From Bathymodiolus brooksi (taxonomy: Eukaryota; Mollusca; Bivalvia; Mytilida; Modiolidae), in the NCBI GenBank assembly GCA_963680875.1, contig OY804588.1, positions 58,478,369-58,542,368 of the forward strand: a stretch of DNA of 64,000 bases, given 5' to 3'. Positions 52,824-64,000 of the stretch are shown here, in pieces; position 1 is the stretch's first letter, and each line of letters opens with the position of its first letter. Both the position numbers and the translations under genes were made by a program. The notes below the pieces were generated by a model, which saw nothing but the letters and a program-made list of their open reading frames with translations, was not told the origin of the DNA and ran no database searches.

Positions 52824-53701
52824 ATGAAAATCGTGCTGGACACAAGTATCCGTCCATTGCGTTACTGTTACACGACACGCACAGTGTGTCATGAAAATTG
52901 TACTGGACACAAGTATCCGTCCATCGTGTTACTGTTACACGACACGCACAGTGTGTCATGAAAATCGTGCTGGACACAAGTATCCGTCCATCGTGTTACT
53001 GTTACACGACACGCACAGTGTGTCATGAAAATCGTGCTGGACACAAGTATTCGTTCATCGTGTTACTGTTGCACGACACGCACAGTGTGTCATGAAAATC
53101 GTGCTGGACACAAGTATCCGTCCATCGTGTTACTGTTACACAACACGCACAGTGTGTGTCATGAAAATCGTGCTGGACACAAGTATCCGTCCATCGTGTT
53201 ACTGTTACACGACACGCACAGTGTGACATGAAAATCGTGCTGGACACAAGTATCCGTCCATCGTGTTACTGTTACACGACACGCACAGTGTGTCATGAAA
53301 ATCGTGCTGGACACAAGTATCCGTCCATCGTGTTACTGTTACACGACACGCACAGTGTGTCATGAAAATCGTGCTGGACACAAGTATCCGTCCATCGTGT
53401 TACTGTTACACGACACTCACAGTGTGTGTCATGAAAATCGTGCTGGACACACGTATCCGTCCATCGTGTTACTGTTACACGACACGCACAGTGTGTGTCA
53501 TGAAAATCGTGCTGGACACAAGTATCCGTCCATCGTGTTACTGTTACACGACACGCACAGTGTGTGTCATAAAAATCGTGCTGGACACAAGTATCCGTCC
53601 ATCGTGTTACTGTTAAACGACACGCACAGTGTGTCATGAAAATCGTGCTGGACACAAGTATCCGTCCACCGTGTTACTGTTAAACGACACGCACAGTGTG
53701 T
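52824..53701 (+). repeat. 879-bp tandem unit, copy 2
   Basis: This is the second copy, ending where GTCATG at 53701 replaces GTGATG of copy 1 (52823). A segment built of ATCTTG, CGAGCAG, CACATG and CCTGAATATCG units follows (53702-54317), an order also seen at 43,200-43,500 and 57,600-57,900. Confidence 0.87.
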
Positions 53702-54317
53702 CATGAAAATCTTGCTGGACACAAGTATCCGTCCAACGTGTTACTGTTATACGACACGAGCAGTGTGTGTCATGAAAATCGTGCTGGACACATGTATCCG
53801 TCCATCGTGTTACTGTTACACGACACGCACAGTGTGTGTCATGAAAATCGTGCTGGACACAAGTATCCGTCCATCGTGTTACTGTTACACGACATGCACA
53901 GTCTGTGTCATGAAAATCGTGCTGGACACAAGTATCCGTCCATCGTGTTACTGTTACACGACACGCACAGTGTGTTTCCTGAATATCGTGCTGGACACAA
54001 GTATCCGTCCATTGTGTTACTGTTACACGACACGAGCAGTGTGTGTCATGAAAATCGTGCTGGACACAAGTATCCGTCCATCGTGTTACTGTTACACGAC
54101 ACGCACAGTGTGTGTCATGAAAATCGTGCTGGACACAAGTATCCGTCCATCGTGTTACTGTTACACGACACGGAAAGTCTGTGTCATGAAAATCGTGCTG
54201 GACACAAGTATCCGTCCATCGTGTTACTGTTACACGACACGCACAGTGTGCTTCATGAATATCGTGTTGGACACAAGTATCCGTCTATCGTGTTACTGTT
54301 GCACGACACGCACAGTG

Positions 54318-55618
54318 TGTGTCATGAAAATCGTGCTGGACACAAGTATCCGTCCATCGTGTTACTGTTACACGACACGCACAGTGTGTGTCATGAAAAT
54401 TGTGCTGGACACAAGCATCCGTCCATTGCGTTACTGTTACACGACACGCACAGTGTGTCATGAAAATCGTGCTGGACACAAGTATCCGTCCATCGTGTTA
54501 CTGTTACACGACACGCACAGTGTGTCATGAAAATCGTGCTGGACACAGGTATCTGTTCATCGTGTTACTGTTACACGACACGCACAGTGTGTCATGAAAA
54601 TCGTGCTGGACACAAGTATCCGTCCATCGTGTTACTGTTACACGACACGCACAGTGTGTGTCATGAAAATCGTGCTGGACACAAGTATCCGTCCATCGTG
54701 TTACTGTTACACGACAGGAACAATGTGTGTCCTGAAAATCGTGCTGGACACAAGTATCCGTCCATCGTGTTACTGTTACACGACACGCACAGTGTGTGTC
54801 ATGAAAATCGTGCTGGACACAAGTATCCGTCCATCGTGTTATTGTTACACGACACGCACAGTGTGTCATGAAAATCGTGCTGTACACAAGTATCCTTCCT
54901 TCGTATTACTGTTATACGACACGCACAGTGTGTGTCATGAAAATCGTGCTGGACACAAGTATCCGTCCATCGTGTTACTGTTACACGACACGCACAGTGT
55001 GTGTCATGAAAATCGTGCTGGACACAAGTATCCGTCCATCGTGTTACTGTTACACGACACGCACAGTGAGTTTCATGAAAATCGTGCTGGACACAAGTAT
55101 CCGTCCATCGTGTTACTGTTACACGACACGCACAGTGTGTCATGAAAATCGTGCTGGACACAAGTATTCGTCTATCGTGTTACTGTTACACGACACGCAC
55201 AGTGTGTGTCATGAAAATCGTGCTGGACACAAGTATCCGTCCATCGTGTTACTGTTACACGACACGCACAGTGTGTGTCATGAAAATCATGCTGGACACA
55301 AGTATCCGTCCATCGTGTTACTGTTGCACGACACGCACAGTGTGTGTCATGAAAATCGTGCTGGAAACAAGTATCCGTCCATCGTGTTACTGTTACACGA
55401 CACGCACAGTGTGTGTCATGAAAATAGTACTGGACACAAGTATCCGTCCATCATGTTACTGTTACACGACACGCACAGTGTGTGTCATGAAAATCGTGTT
55501 GGACACAAGTATCCGTCCATCGTGTTACTGTTACACGACACGCACAGTGTGTGTCATGAAAATCGTGCTGGAAACAAGTATCCGTCCATCGTGTTACTGT
55601 TACACGACACGCACATTC
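54318..55618 (+). repeat. 1301-bp higher-order unit, copy 1
   Basis: This is the first of two full copies plus a partial one. It includes the marker monomer at 54393. A strongly diverged unit at about 54870-54920 has GCTGTACAC, CCTTCCTTCG and TTATACGAC. Confidence 0.87.
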
Positions 55619-56850
55619 TGTGTCATGAAAATCGTGCTGGACACAAGTATCCGTCCATCGTGTTACTGTTACACGACACGCACAGTGTGTGTCATGAAAA
55701 TTGTGCTGGACACAAGCATCCGTCCATTGCGTTACTGTTACACGACACGCACAGTGTGTCATGAAAATCGTGCTGGACACAAGTATCCGTCCATCGTGTT
55801 ACTGTTACACGACACGCACAGTGTGTCATGAAAATCGTGCTGGACACAGGTATCTGTTCATCGTGTTACTGTTACACGACACGCACAGTGTGTCATGAAA
55901 ATCGTGCTGGACACAAGTATCCGTCCATCGTGTTACTGTTACACGACACGCACAGTGTGTGTCATGAAAATCGTGCTGGACACAAGTATCCGTCCATCGT
56001 GTTACTGTTACACGACACGAACAATGTGTGTCCTGAAAATCGTGCTGTACACAAGTATCCGTCCATCGTGTTACTGTTACACGACACGCACAGTGTGTGT
56101 CATGAAAATCGTGCTGGACACAAGTATCCGTCCATCGTGTTACTGTTACACGACACGCACAGTGTGTCATGAAAATCGTGCTGGACACAAGTATCCGTCC
56201 ATCGTGTTACTGTTACACGACACGCACAGTGTGTGTCATGAAAATCGTGCTGGACACAAGTATCCGTCCATCGTGTTACTGTTACACGACACGCACAGTG
56301 TGTGTCATGAAAATCGTGCTGGACACAAGTATCCGTCCATCGTGTTACTGTTACACGACACGCACAGTGAGTTTCATGAAAATCGTGCTGGACACAAGTA
56401 TCCGTCCATCGTGTTACTGTTACACGACACGCACAGTGTGTCATGAAAATCGTGCTGGACACAAGTATTCGTCTATCGTGTTACTGTTACACGACACGCA
56501 CAGTGTGTGTCATGAAAATCGTGCTGGACACAAGTATCCGTCCATCGTGTTACTGTTACACGACACGCACAGTGTGTGTCATGAAAATCGTGCTGGACAC
56601 AAGTATCCGTCCATCGTGTTACTGTTGCACGACACGCACAGTGTGTGTCATGAAAATCGTGCTGGAAACAAGTATCCGTCCATCGTGTTACTGTTACACG
56701 ACACGCACAGTGTGTGTCATGAAAATTGTACTGGACACAAGTATCCGTCCATCATGTTACTGTTACACGACACGCACAGTGTGTGTCATGAAAATCGTAC
56801 TGGACACAAGTATCCGTCCATCATGTTACTGTTACACGACACGCACATTC
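55619..56850 (+). repeat. 1301-bp higher-order unit, copy 2 (one monomer lost)
   Basis: This has the same order as copy 1 but lacks one 69-bp unit near 56,790-56,860, giving 1232 bp. The diverged unit of copy 1 is near-consensus here, so those changes are private to copy 1. Confidence 0.86.
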
Positions 56851-59011
56851 TGTGTCATGAAAATCGTGCTGGACACAAGTATCCGTCCATCGTGTTACTG
56901 TTACACGACACGCACAGTGTGTGTCATGAAAATTGTGCTGGACACAAGCATCCGTCCATTGCGTTACTGTTACACGACACGCACAGTGTGTCATGAAAAT
57001 CGTGGTGGACACAAGTATCCGTCCATCGTGTTACTGTTACACGACACGCACAGTGTGTCATGAAAATCGTGCTGGACACAGGTATCTGTTCATCCTGTTA
57101 CTGTTACACGACACGCACAGTGTGTCATGAAAATCGTGCTGGACACAAGTATCCGTCCATCGTGTTACTGTTACACGACACGCACAGTGTGTGTCATGAA
57201 AATCGTGCTGGACACAGGTATCCGTCCATCGTAATACTGTTACACGACACGAACAGTGTGTGTCCTGAAAATCGTGCTGGACACAAGTATCCGTCCATCG
57301 TGTTACTGTTACACGACACGCACAGTGTGTGTCATGAAAATCGTGCTGGACACAAGTATCCGTCCATCGTGTTATTGTTACACGATACGCACAGTGTGTG
57401 TCATGAAAATCGTGCTAGACACAAGTATCCGTCCATCGTGTTACTGTTACACGACACGCACAGTGTGTCATGAAAATTGTGCTGGACACAAGTATCCGTC
57501 CATCGTGTTACTGTTAAACGACACGCACAGTGTGTCATGAAAATCGTGCTGGACACAAGTATCCGTCCATCGTGTTACTTTTAAACGACACGCACAGTGT
57601 GTCATGAAAATCTTGCTGGACACAAGTATCCGTCCAACGTGTTACTGTTATACGACACGAGCAGTGTGTGTCATGAAAATCGTGCTGGACACATGTATCC
57701 GTCCATCGTGTTACTGTTACACGACACGCACAGTGTGTGTCATGAAAATCGTGCTGGACACAAGTATCCGTCCATCGTGTTACTGTTACACGACACGCAC
57801 AGTCTGTGTCATGAAAATCGTGCTGGACACAAGTATCCGTCCATCGTGTTACTGTTACACGACACGCACAGTGTGTTTCCTGAATATCGTGCTGGACACA
57901 AGTATCCGTCCATTGTGTTACTGTTACACGACACGAGCAGTGTGTGTCATGAAAATCGTGCTGGACACAAGTATCCGTCCATCGTGTTACTGTTACACGA
58001 CACGCACAGTGTGTGTCATGCAAATCGTGCTGGACACAAGTATCCGTCCATCGTGTTACTGTTACACGACACGGAAAGTCTGTGTCATGAAAATCGTGCT
58101 GGACACAAGTATCCGTCCATCGTGTTACTGTTACACGACACGCACAGTGTGTTTCATGAATATCGTGCTGGACACAAGTATCCGTCCATCGTGTTACTGT
58201 AACACGACACGCACAGTGTGTCATGAAAATCGTGCTGGACACAAGTATCCGTCTATCGTGTTACTGTTGCACGACACGCACAGTGTGTCATGAAAATCGT
58301 GCTGGACACAAGTATCCGTCCATCGTGTTACTGTTTCACGACACGCACAGTGTGTGTCATGAAAATCGTACAGGACACAAGTATCCGTCCATCGTGTTAC
58401 TGTTACACGACACGCACAGTGTGTGTCATGAAAATCGTGCTGGACACAAGTATCCGTCCATTGCGTTACTGTTACTCGACACGCACAGTGTGTCATGAAA
58501 ATTGTGCTGGACACAAGTATCCGTCCATCGTGTTACTGTTACACGACACGCACAGTGTGTCATGAAAATCGTGCTGGACACAAGTATCCGTCCATCGTGT
58601 TACTGTTACACGACACGCACAGTGTGTCATGAAAATCGTGCTGGACACAAGTATTCGTTCATCGTGTTACTGTTACACGACACGCACAGTGTGTCATGAA
58701 AATCGTGCTGGACACAAGTATTCGTTCATCGTGTTACTGTTACACAACACCCACAGTGTGTGTCATGAAAATCGTGCTGGACACAAGTATCCGTCCATCG
58801 TGTTACTGTTACACGACACGCACAGTGTGTGTCATGAAAATCGTGCTGGACACAAGTATCCGTCCATCGTGTTACTGTTACACGACACGCACAGTGTGTC
58901 ATGAAAATCGTGCTGGACACAAGTATCGGTCCATCGTGTTATTGTTACACGATACGCACAGTGTGTGTCATGAAAATCGTGCTGGAAACAAGTATCCGTC
59001 CATCGTGTTAT
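55937..59011 (+). repeat. 3075-bp higher-order unit, copy 1
   Basis: This matches 59012-61769 at an offset of 3075, dropping to 3006 and returning to 3075 because one 69-bp unit is missing and another added in copy 2. Homology covers 55937-58694. It overlaps the 1301-bp copies and contains CGTACAGG, TTACTCGAC and CGTGGTGG markers. Confidence 0.85.
56851..57374 (+). repeat. 1301-bp higher-order unit, partial copy 3
   Basis: This follows copy 2 at an offset of 1232 and stops at 57375, where TTATTG replaces TTACTG. It includes the marker monomer at 56926. Confidence 0.83.
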
Positions 59012-61769
59012 TGTTACACGACACGCACAGTGTGTGTCATGAAAATCGTGCTGGACACAAGTATCCGTCCATCGTGTTACTGTTACACGACACGAACAGT
59101 GTGTGTCCTGAAAATCGTGCTGGACACAAGTATCCGTCCATCGTGTTACTGTTACACGACACGCACAGTGTGTGTCATGAAAATCGTGCTGGACACAAGT
59201 ATCCGTCCATCGTGTTACTGTTACACGACACGCACAGTGTGTCATGAAAATCGTGCTGGACACAAGTATCCGTCCATCGTGTTACTGTTACACGACACGC
59301 ACAGTGTGTGTCATGAAAATCGTGCTGGACACAAGTATCCGTCCATCGTGTTACTGTTACACGACACGCACAGTGTGTGTCATGAAAATCGTGCTGGACA
59401 CAAGTATCCGTCCATCATGTTACTGTTACACGACACGCACAGTGAGTTTCATGAAAATCGTGCTGGACACAAGTATCCGTCCATCGTGTTACTGTTACAC
59501 GACACGCACAGTGTGTCATGAAAATCGTGCTGGACACAAGTATCCGTCTATCGTGTTACTGTTACACGACATGCACAGTGTGTGTCATGAAAATCGTGCT
59601 GGACACAAGTATCCGTCCATCGTGTTACTGTTACACGACACGCACAGTGTGTGTCATGAAAATCGTGCTGGACACAAGTATCCGTCCATCGTGTTACTGT
59701 TGCACGACACGCACAGTGTGTGTCATGAAAATCGTGCTGGAAACAAGTATCCGTCCATCGTGTTACTGTTACACGACACGCACAGTGTGTGTCATGAAAA
59801 TCGTGCTGGACACAAGTATCCGTCCATCATGTTACTGTTACACGACACGCACAGTGTGTGTCATGAAAATCGTGTTGGACACAAGTATCAGTCCATCGTC
59901 TTACTGTTACACGACACGCACATTATGTGTCATGAAAATCGTGCTGGTTACAAGTATCCGTCCATCGTGTTACTGTTGCACGACACGCACAGTGTGTGTC
60001 ATGAAAATTGTGCTGGACACAAGCATCCGTCCATTGCGTTACTATTACACGACACGCACAGTGTGTCATGAAAATCGTGGTGGACACAAGTATCCGTCCA
60101 TCGTGTTACTGTTACACGACACGCACAGTGTGTCATGAAAATCGTGCTGGACACAGGTATCTGTTCATCGTGTTACTTTTACACGACACGCACAGTGTGT
60201 CATGAAAATCGTGCTGGACACAAGTATCCGTCCATCGTGTTACTGTTACACGACACGCACAGTGTGTGTCATGAAAATCGTGCTGGACACAAGTATCCGT
60301 CCATAGCAATACTGTTACACGACACGAACAGTGTGTGTCCTGAAAATCTTGCTGGACACAAGTATCCGTCCATCGTGTTACTGTTACACGACACGCACAG
60401 TGTGTGTCATGAAAATCGTGCTGGACACAAGTATCCGTCCATCGTGTTATTGTTACACGATACGCACAGTGTGTGTCATGAAAATCGTGCTGGACACAAG
60501 TATCCGTCCATCGTGTTACTGTTACACGACACGAAGTGGGTCATGAAAATTGTGCTGGACATAAGTATCCGTCCATCGTGTTACTGTTAAACGACACGCA
60601 CAGTGTGTCATGAAAATCTTGCTGGACACAAGTATCCGTCCAACGTGTTACTGTTATACGACACGAGCAGTGTGTGTCATGAAAATCGTGCTGGACACAT
60701 GTATCCGTCCATCGTGTTACTGTTACACGACACGCACAGTGTGTGTCATGAAAATCGTGCTGGACACAAGTATCCGTCCATCGCGTTACTGTTACACGAC
60801 ACGCACAGTCTGTGTCATGAAAATCGTGCTGGACACAAGTATCCGTCCATCGTGTTACTGTTACACGACACGCACCGTGTGTTTCCTGAATATCGTGCTG
60901 GACACAAGTATCCGTCCATTGTGTTACTGTTACACGACACGAGCAGTGTGTGTCATGAAAATCGTGCTGGACACAAGTATCCGTCCATCGTGTTACTGTT
61001 ACACGACACGCACAGTGTGTGTCATGAAAATCGTGCTGGACACAAGTATTCGTCCATCGTGTTACTGTTACACGACACGGAAAGTCTGTGTCATGAAAAT
61101 CGTGCTGGACACAAGTATCCGTCCATCGTGTTACTGTTACACGACACGCACAGTGTGTTTCATGAATATCGTGCTGGACACAAGTATCCGTCCATCGTGT
61201 TACTGTAACACGACACGTACAGTGTGTCATGAAAATCGTGCTGGACACAAGTATCCGTCTATCGTGTTACTGTTGCACGACACGCAAAGTGTGTCATGAA
61301 AATCGTGCTGGACGCAAGTATCCGTCCATCGTGTTACTGTTACACGACACGCACAGTGTGTGTCATGAAAATCGTACAGGACACAAGTATCCGTCCATCG
61401 TGTTACTGTTACACGACACGCACAGTGTGTGTCATGAAAATCGTACAGGACACAAGTATCAGTCCATCGTGTTACTGTTACACGACACGCACAGTGTGTG
61501 TCATGAAAATCGTGCTGGACACAAGTATCCGTCCATTGCGTTACTGTTACTCGACACGCACAGTGTATCATGAAAATTGTGCTGGACACAAGTATCCGTC
61601 CATCGTGTTACTGTTACACGACACGCACAGTGTGTCATGAAAATCGTGCTGGACACAAGTATCCGTCCATCGTGTTACTGTTACACGACACGCACAGTGT
61701 GTCATGAAAATCGGGCTGGACACAAGTATTCGTTCATCGTGTTACTGTTACACGACACGCACAGTGTGT
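59012..61769 (+). repeat. 3075-bp higher-order unit, copy 2
   Basis: This is the second copy. It has an extra CGTACAGG unit (two in a row near 61374 and 61443) and a private CATAGCAATAC unit near 60303. Confidence 0.85.
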
Positions 61770-61957
61770 GTCATGAAAATCGTGCTGGACACAAGTATCC
61801 GTCCATCGTGTTACTGTTACACGACACGCATAGTGTGTGTCATGAAAATCGTGCTGGACACAAGTATCCGTCCTTCGTGTTACTGTTACAAGACACGTAC
61901 AGTGTGTGTCATGAAAATCGTGCTGGACACAAGTATCCGTCTATCTTGTTACTGTTA

Positions 61958-62841
61958 CACGACACGCACAGTGTGTGTCATGAAAATTGTGCTGGACACA
62001 AGCATCCGTCCATTGCGTTACTATTACACGACACGCACAGTGTGTCATGAAAATCGTGGTGGACACAAGTATCCGTCCATCGTGTTACTGTTACACGACA
62101 CGCACAGTGTGTCATGAAAATCGTGCTGGACACAGGTATCTGTTCATCGTGTTACTTTTACACGACACGCACAGTGTGTCATGAAAATCGTGCTGGACAC
62201 AAGTATCCGTCCATCGTGTTACTGTTACACGACACGCACAGTGTGTGTCATGAAAATCGTGCTGGACACAAGTATCCGTCCATAGCAATACTGTTACACG
62301 ACACGAACAGTGTGTGTCCTGAAAATCTTGCTGGACACAAGTATCCGTCCATCGTGTTACTGTTACACGACACGCACAGTGTGTGTCCTGAAAATCGTGC
62401 TGGACACAAGTATCCGTCCATCGTGTTATTGTTACACGATACGCACAGTGTGTGTCATGAAAATCGTGCTGGACACAAGTATCCGTCCATCGTGTTACTG
62501 TTACACGACACGAAGTGGGTCATGAAAATTGTGCTGGACACAAGTATCCGTCCATCGTGTTACTGTTAAACGACACGCACAGTGTGTCATGAAAATCTTG
62601 CTGGACACAAGTATCCTTCCAACGTGTTACTGTTATACGACACGAGCAGTGTGTGTCATGAAAATCGTGCTGGACACATGTATCCGTCCATCGTGTTACT
62701 GTTACACGACACGCACAGTGTGTGTCATGAAAATCGTGCTGGACACAAGTATCCGTCCATCGCGTTACTGTTACACGACACGCACAGTCTGTGTCATGAA
62801 AATCGTGCTGGACACAAGTATCCGTCCATCGTGTTACTGTT
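61958..62841 (+). repeat. Duplicate of 59979-60862 (offset 1979)
   Basis: This carries over the private CATAGCAATAC and CGTGGTGG units of the source segment, so it was copied after those changes arose. It ends where TTGCACG at 62842 replaces TTACACG. Confidence 0.85.
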
Positions 62842-62865
62842 GCACGACACGCACAGTGTGTGTCA
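62389..62865 (+). repeat. Terminal 477-bp tandem unit, copy 1
   Basis: Seven monomers with TATTGTTACACGATAC, GAAGTGGG, TTAAAC, ATCTTG, CGAGCAG and CACATG units repeat directly at 62866. The length equals that of the 44.6-kb duplication, but the monomers differ. Confidence 0.85.
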
Positions 62866-63342
62866 TGAAAATCGTGCTGGACACAAGTATCCGTCCATCG
62901 TGTTATTGTTACACGATACGCACAGTGTGTGTCATGAAAATCGTGCTGGACACAAGTATCCGTCCATCGTGTTACTGTTACACGACACGAAGTGGGTCAT
63001 GAAAATTGTGCTGGACATAAGTATCCGTCCATCGTGTTACTGTTAAACGACACGCACAGTGTGTCATGAAAATCTTGCTGGACACAAGTATCCGTCCAAC
63101 GTGTTACTGTTATACGACACGAGCAGTGTGTGTCATGAAAATCGTGCTGGACACATGTATCCGTCCATCGTGTTACTGTTACACGACACGCACAGTGTGT
63201 GTCATGAAAATCGTGCTGGACACAAGTATCCGTCCATCGCGTTACTGTTACACGACACGCACAGTCTGTGTCATGAAAATCGTGCTGGACACAAGTATCC
63301 GTCCATCGTGTTACTGTTACACGACACGCACCGTGTGTTTCC
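62866..63342 (+). repeat. Terminal 477-bp tandem unit, copy 2
   Basis: This is the second copy, identical in order up to 63318. From 63319 the path follows 60863 onward at an offset of 2456 (1979 plus 477), so the three duplications interlock. Confidence 0.85.
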
Positions 63343-64000
63343 TGAATATCGTGCTGGACACAAGTATCCGTCCATTGTGTTACTGTTACACGACACGAGC
63401 AGTGTGTGTCATGAAAATCGTGCTGGACACAAGTATCCGTCCATCGTGTTACTGTTACACGACACGCACAGTGTGTGTCATGAAAATTGTGCTGGACACA
63501 AGTATTCGTCCATCGTGTTACTGTTACACGACACGGAAAGTCTGTGTCATGAAAATCGTGCTGGACACAAGTATCCGTCCATCGTGTTACTGTTACACGA
63601 CACGCACAGTGTGTTTCATGAATATCGTGCTGGACACAAGTATCCGTCCATCGTGTTACTGTAACACGACACGTACAGTGTGTCATGAAAATCGTGCTGG
63701 ACACAAGTATCCGTCTATCGTGTTACTGTTGCACGACACGCACAGTGTGTGTCATGAAAATCGTGCTGGACGCAAGTATCCGTCCATCGTGTTACTGTTA
63801 CACGACACGCACAGTGTGTGTCATGAAAATCGTACAGGACACAAGTATCCGTCCATCGTGTTACTGTTACACGACACGCACAGTGTGTGTCATGAAAATC
63901 GTACAGGACACAAGTATCAGTCCATCGTGTTACTGTTACACGACACGCACAGTGTGTGTCATGAAAATCGTGCTGGACACAAGTATCCGTCCATTGCGTT
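63319..64000 (+). repeat. Copy of 60863-61540, cut by the window end
   Basis: This follows the 60.9-61.5 kb order, including CACCGTG, CCTGAATATCG, CGACACGGAAAG, TGTAACACG and GGACGCAAG units. A 67-bp unit near 61290 is 69 bp here (near 63751). The array continues beyond the last base. Confidence 0.83.

Larger units (their letters stand above)
1..64000 (+). repeat. 67/69-bp satellite array spanning the whole window
   Basis: Every part of the window I read is a head-to-tail copy of one unit, in one orientation, with no interspersed unique sequence. Landmarks in order are ATGAAAATCG (unit positions 1-10), GACAC (16-20), ATCCGTCCATCG (25-36), TGTTAC twice in tandem (37-48), GACACGCAC (51-59), then AGTGTGTC in 67-bp units or AGTGTGTGTC in 69-bp units. 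Base 1 falls at about unit position 16 and the last base is also mid-unit, so the array continues past both ends. I estimate about 940 units from a mean near 68 bp. The 67-bp consensus is about 48% G+C with five CpGs. No gene, promoter, RNA gene or transposon is visible in any stretch. Long diverged arrays with higher-order structure are known from eukaryotic heterochromatin; the host and the family are unknown to me. Confidence 0.98.

Noticed and set aside
1..64000. CRISPR array
   Set aside because: The units abut with no unique spacers, the unit is too long for a repeat and variation is spread along it.
1..64000. Plasmid iterons or a bacterial replication origin
   Set aside because: Iterons are about 20 bp in short clusters beside a replication gene. 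Here hundreds of 67-69 bp units run on with no gene.
1..64000. Transposon or insertion sequence inside the array
   Set aside because: All unit boundaries I followed continue from monomer to monomer. I found no inverted termini, target duplications or transposase-like reading frame.
1..64000. tRNA, rRNA or other structured RNA genes
   Set aside because: No cloverleaf boxes or conserved RNA cores are seen. The dyads present are short and recur in every unit as part of the satellite.

Overview
The whole 64,000-base window is one uninterrupted, head-to-tail tandem satellite array. I see no gene, RNA gene, mobile element or unique sequence, and neither edge of the array is inside the window. The repeat unit is 67 or 69 bp. 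Taking the frequent ATGAAAATCG landmark as unit position 1, I estimate about 940 units, all in the same orientation. The two lengths differ by one GT step in a short GT run at the end of the unit. Rarer 64-, 65- and 68-bp forms come from small deletions. A long array of diverged monomers organised into multi-monomer higher-order repeats is typical of eukaryotic heterochromatin (centromeric, pericentromeric, subtelomeric or sex-chromosomal). The sequence does not tell me the species, and I do not recognise the family.

Layout. Bases 1-3229 form a block that recurs at 9307-12941 and 16173-19807. Bases 3207-7023 hold three copies of a block of about 1.08 kb. Bases 7935-21665 are two nearly identical tandem copies of a 6866-bp higher-order unit. 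Bases 20495-27424 are two copies of a 3465-bp unit, overlapping the end of the previous one. Bases 27907-30088 are two copies of 1091 bp. Bases 31830-39831 hold four copies of a 1.37-kb block, two of them inside a 1576-bp tandem duplication. Bases 40276-41084 are a 408-bp duplication. Bases 43523-49729 are a 3137-bp duplication whose second copy lost one monomer and which carries a nested 477-bp duplication. Bases 50629-53701 hold 1.0-1.1 kb and 879-bp duplications. Bases 54318-57374 hold 1301/1232-bp copies. Bases 55937 to the end hold interlocking duplications with periods of 3075, 1979 and 477 bp.

The periods I broke down into unit lengths are whole numbers of monomers, and the junctions I resolved fall inside shared monomer sequence. 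This is the pattern expected from repeated in-register unequal exchange. The open reading frames here, up to 423 codons, are artefacts of unit-length arithmetic. A 69-bp unit keeps the reading frame, a 67-bp unit shifts it by one, and the palindrome TCATGA in most units supplies an ATG and a TGA on both strands. I therefore annotate no protein-coding genes. The points of biological interest are the layered higher-order structure, a set of overlapping dyad symmetries per unit that the two-base length switch alters, the CpG-rich unit with many variants at CpG sites, and monomer haplotypes that act as markers for exchange.
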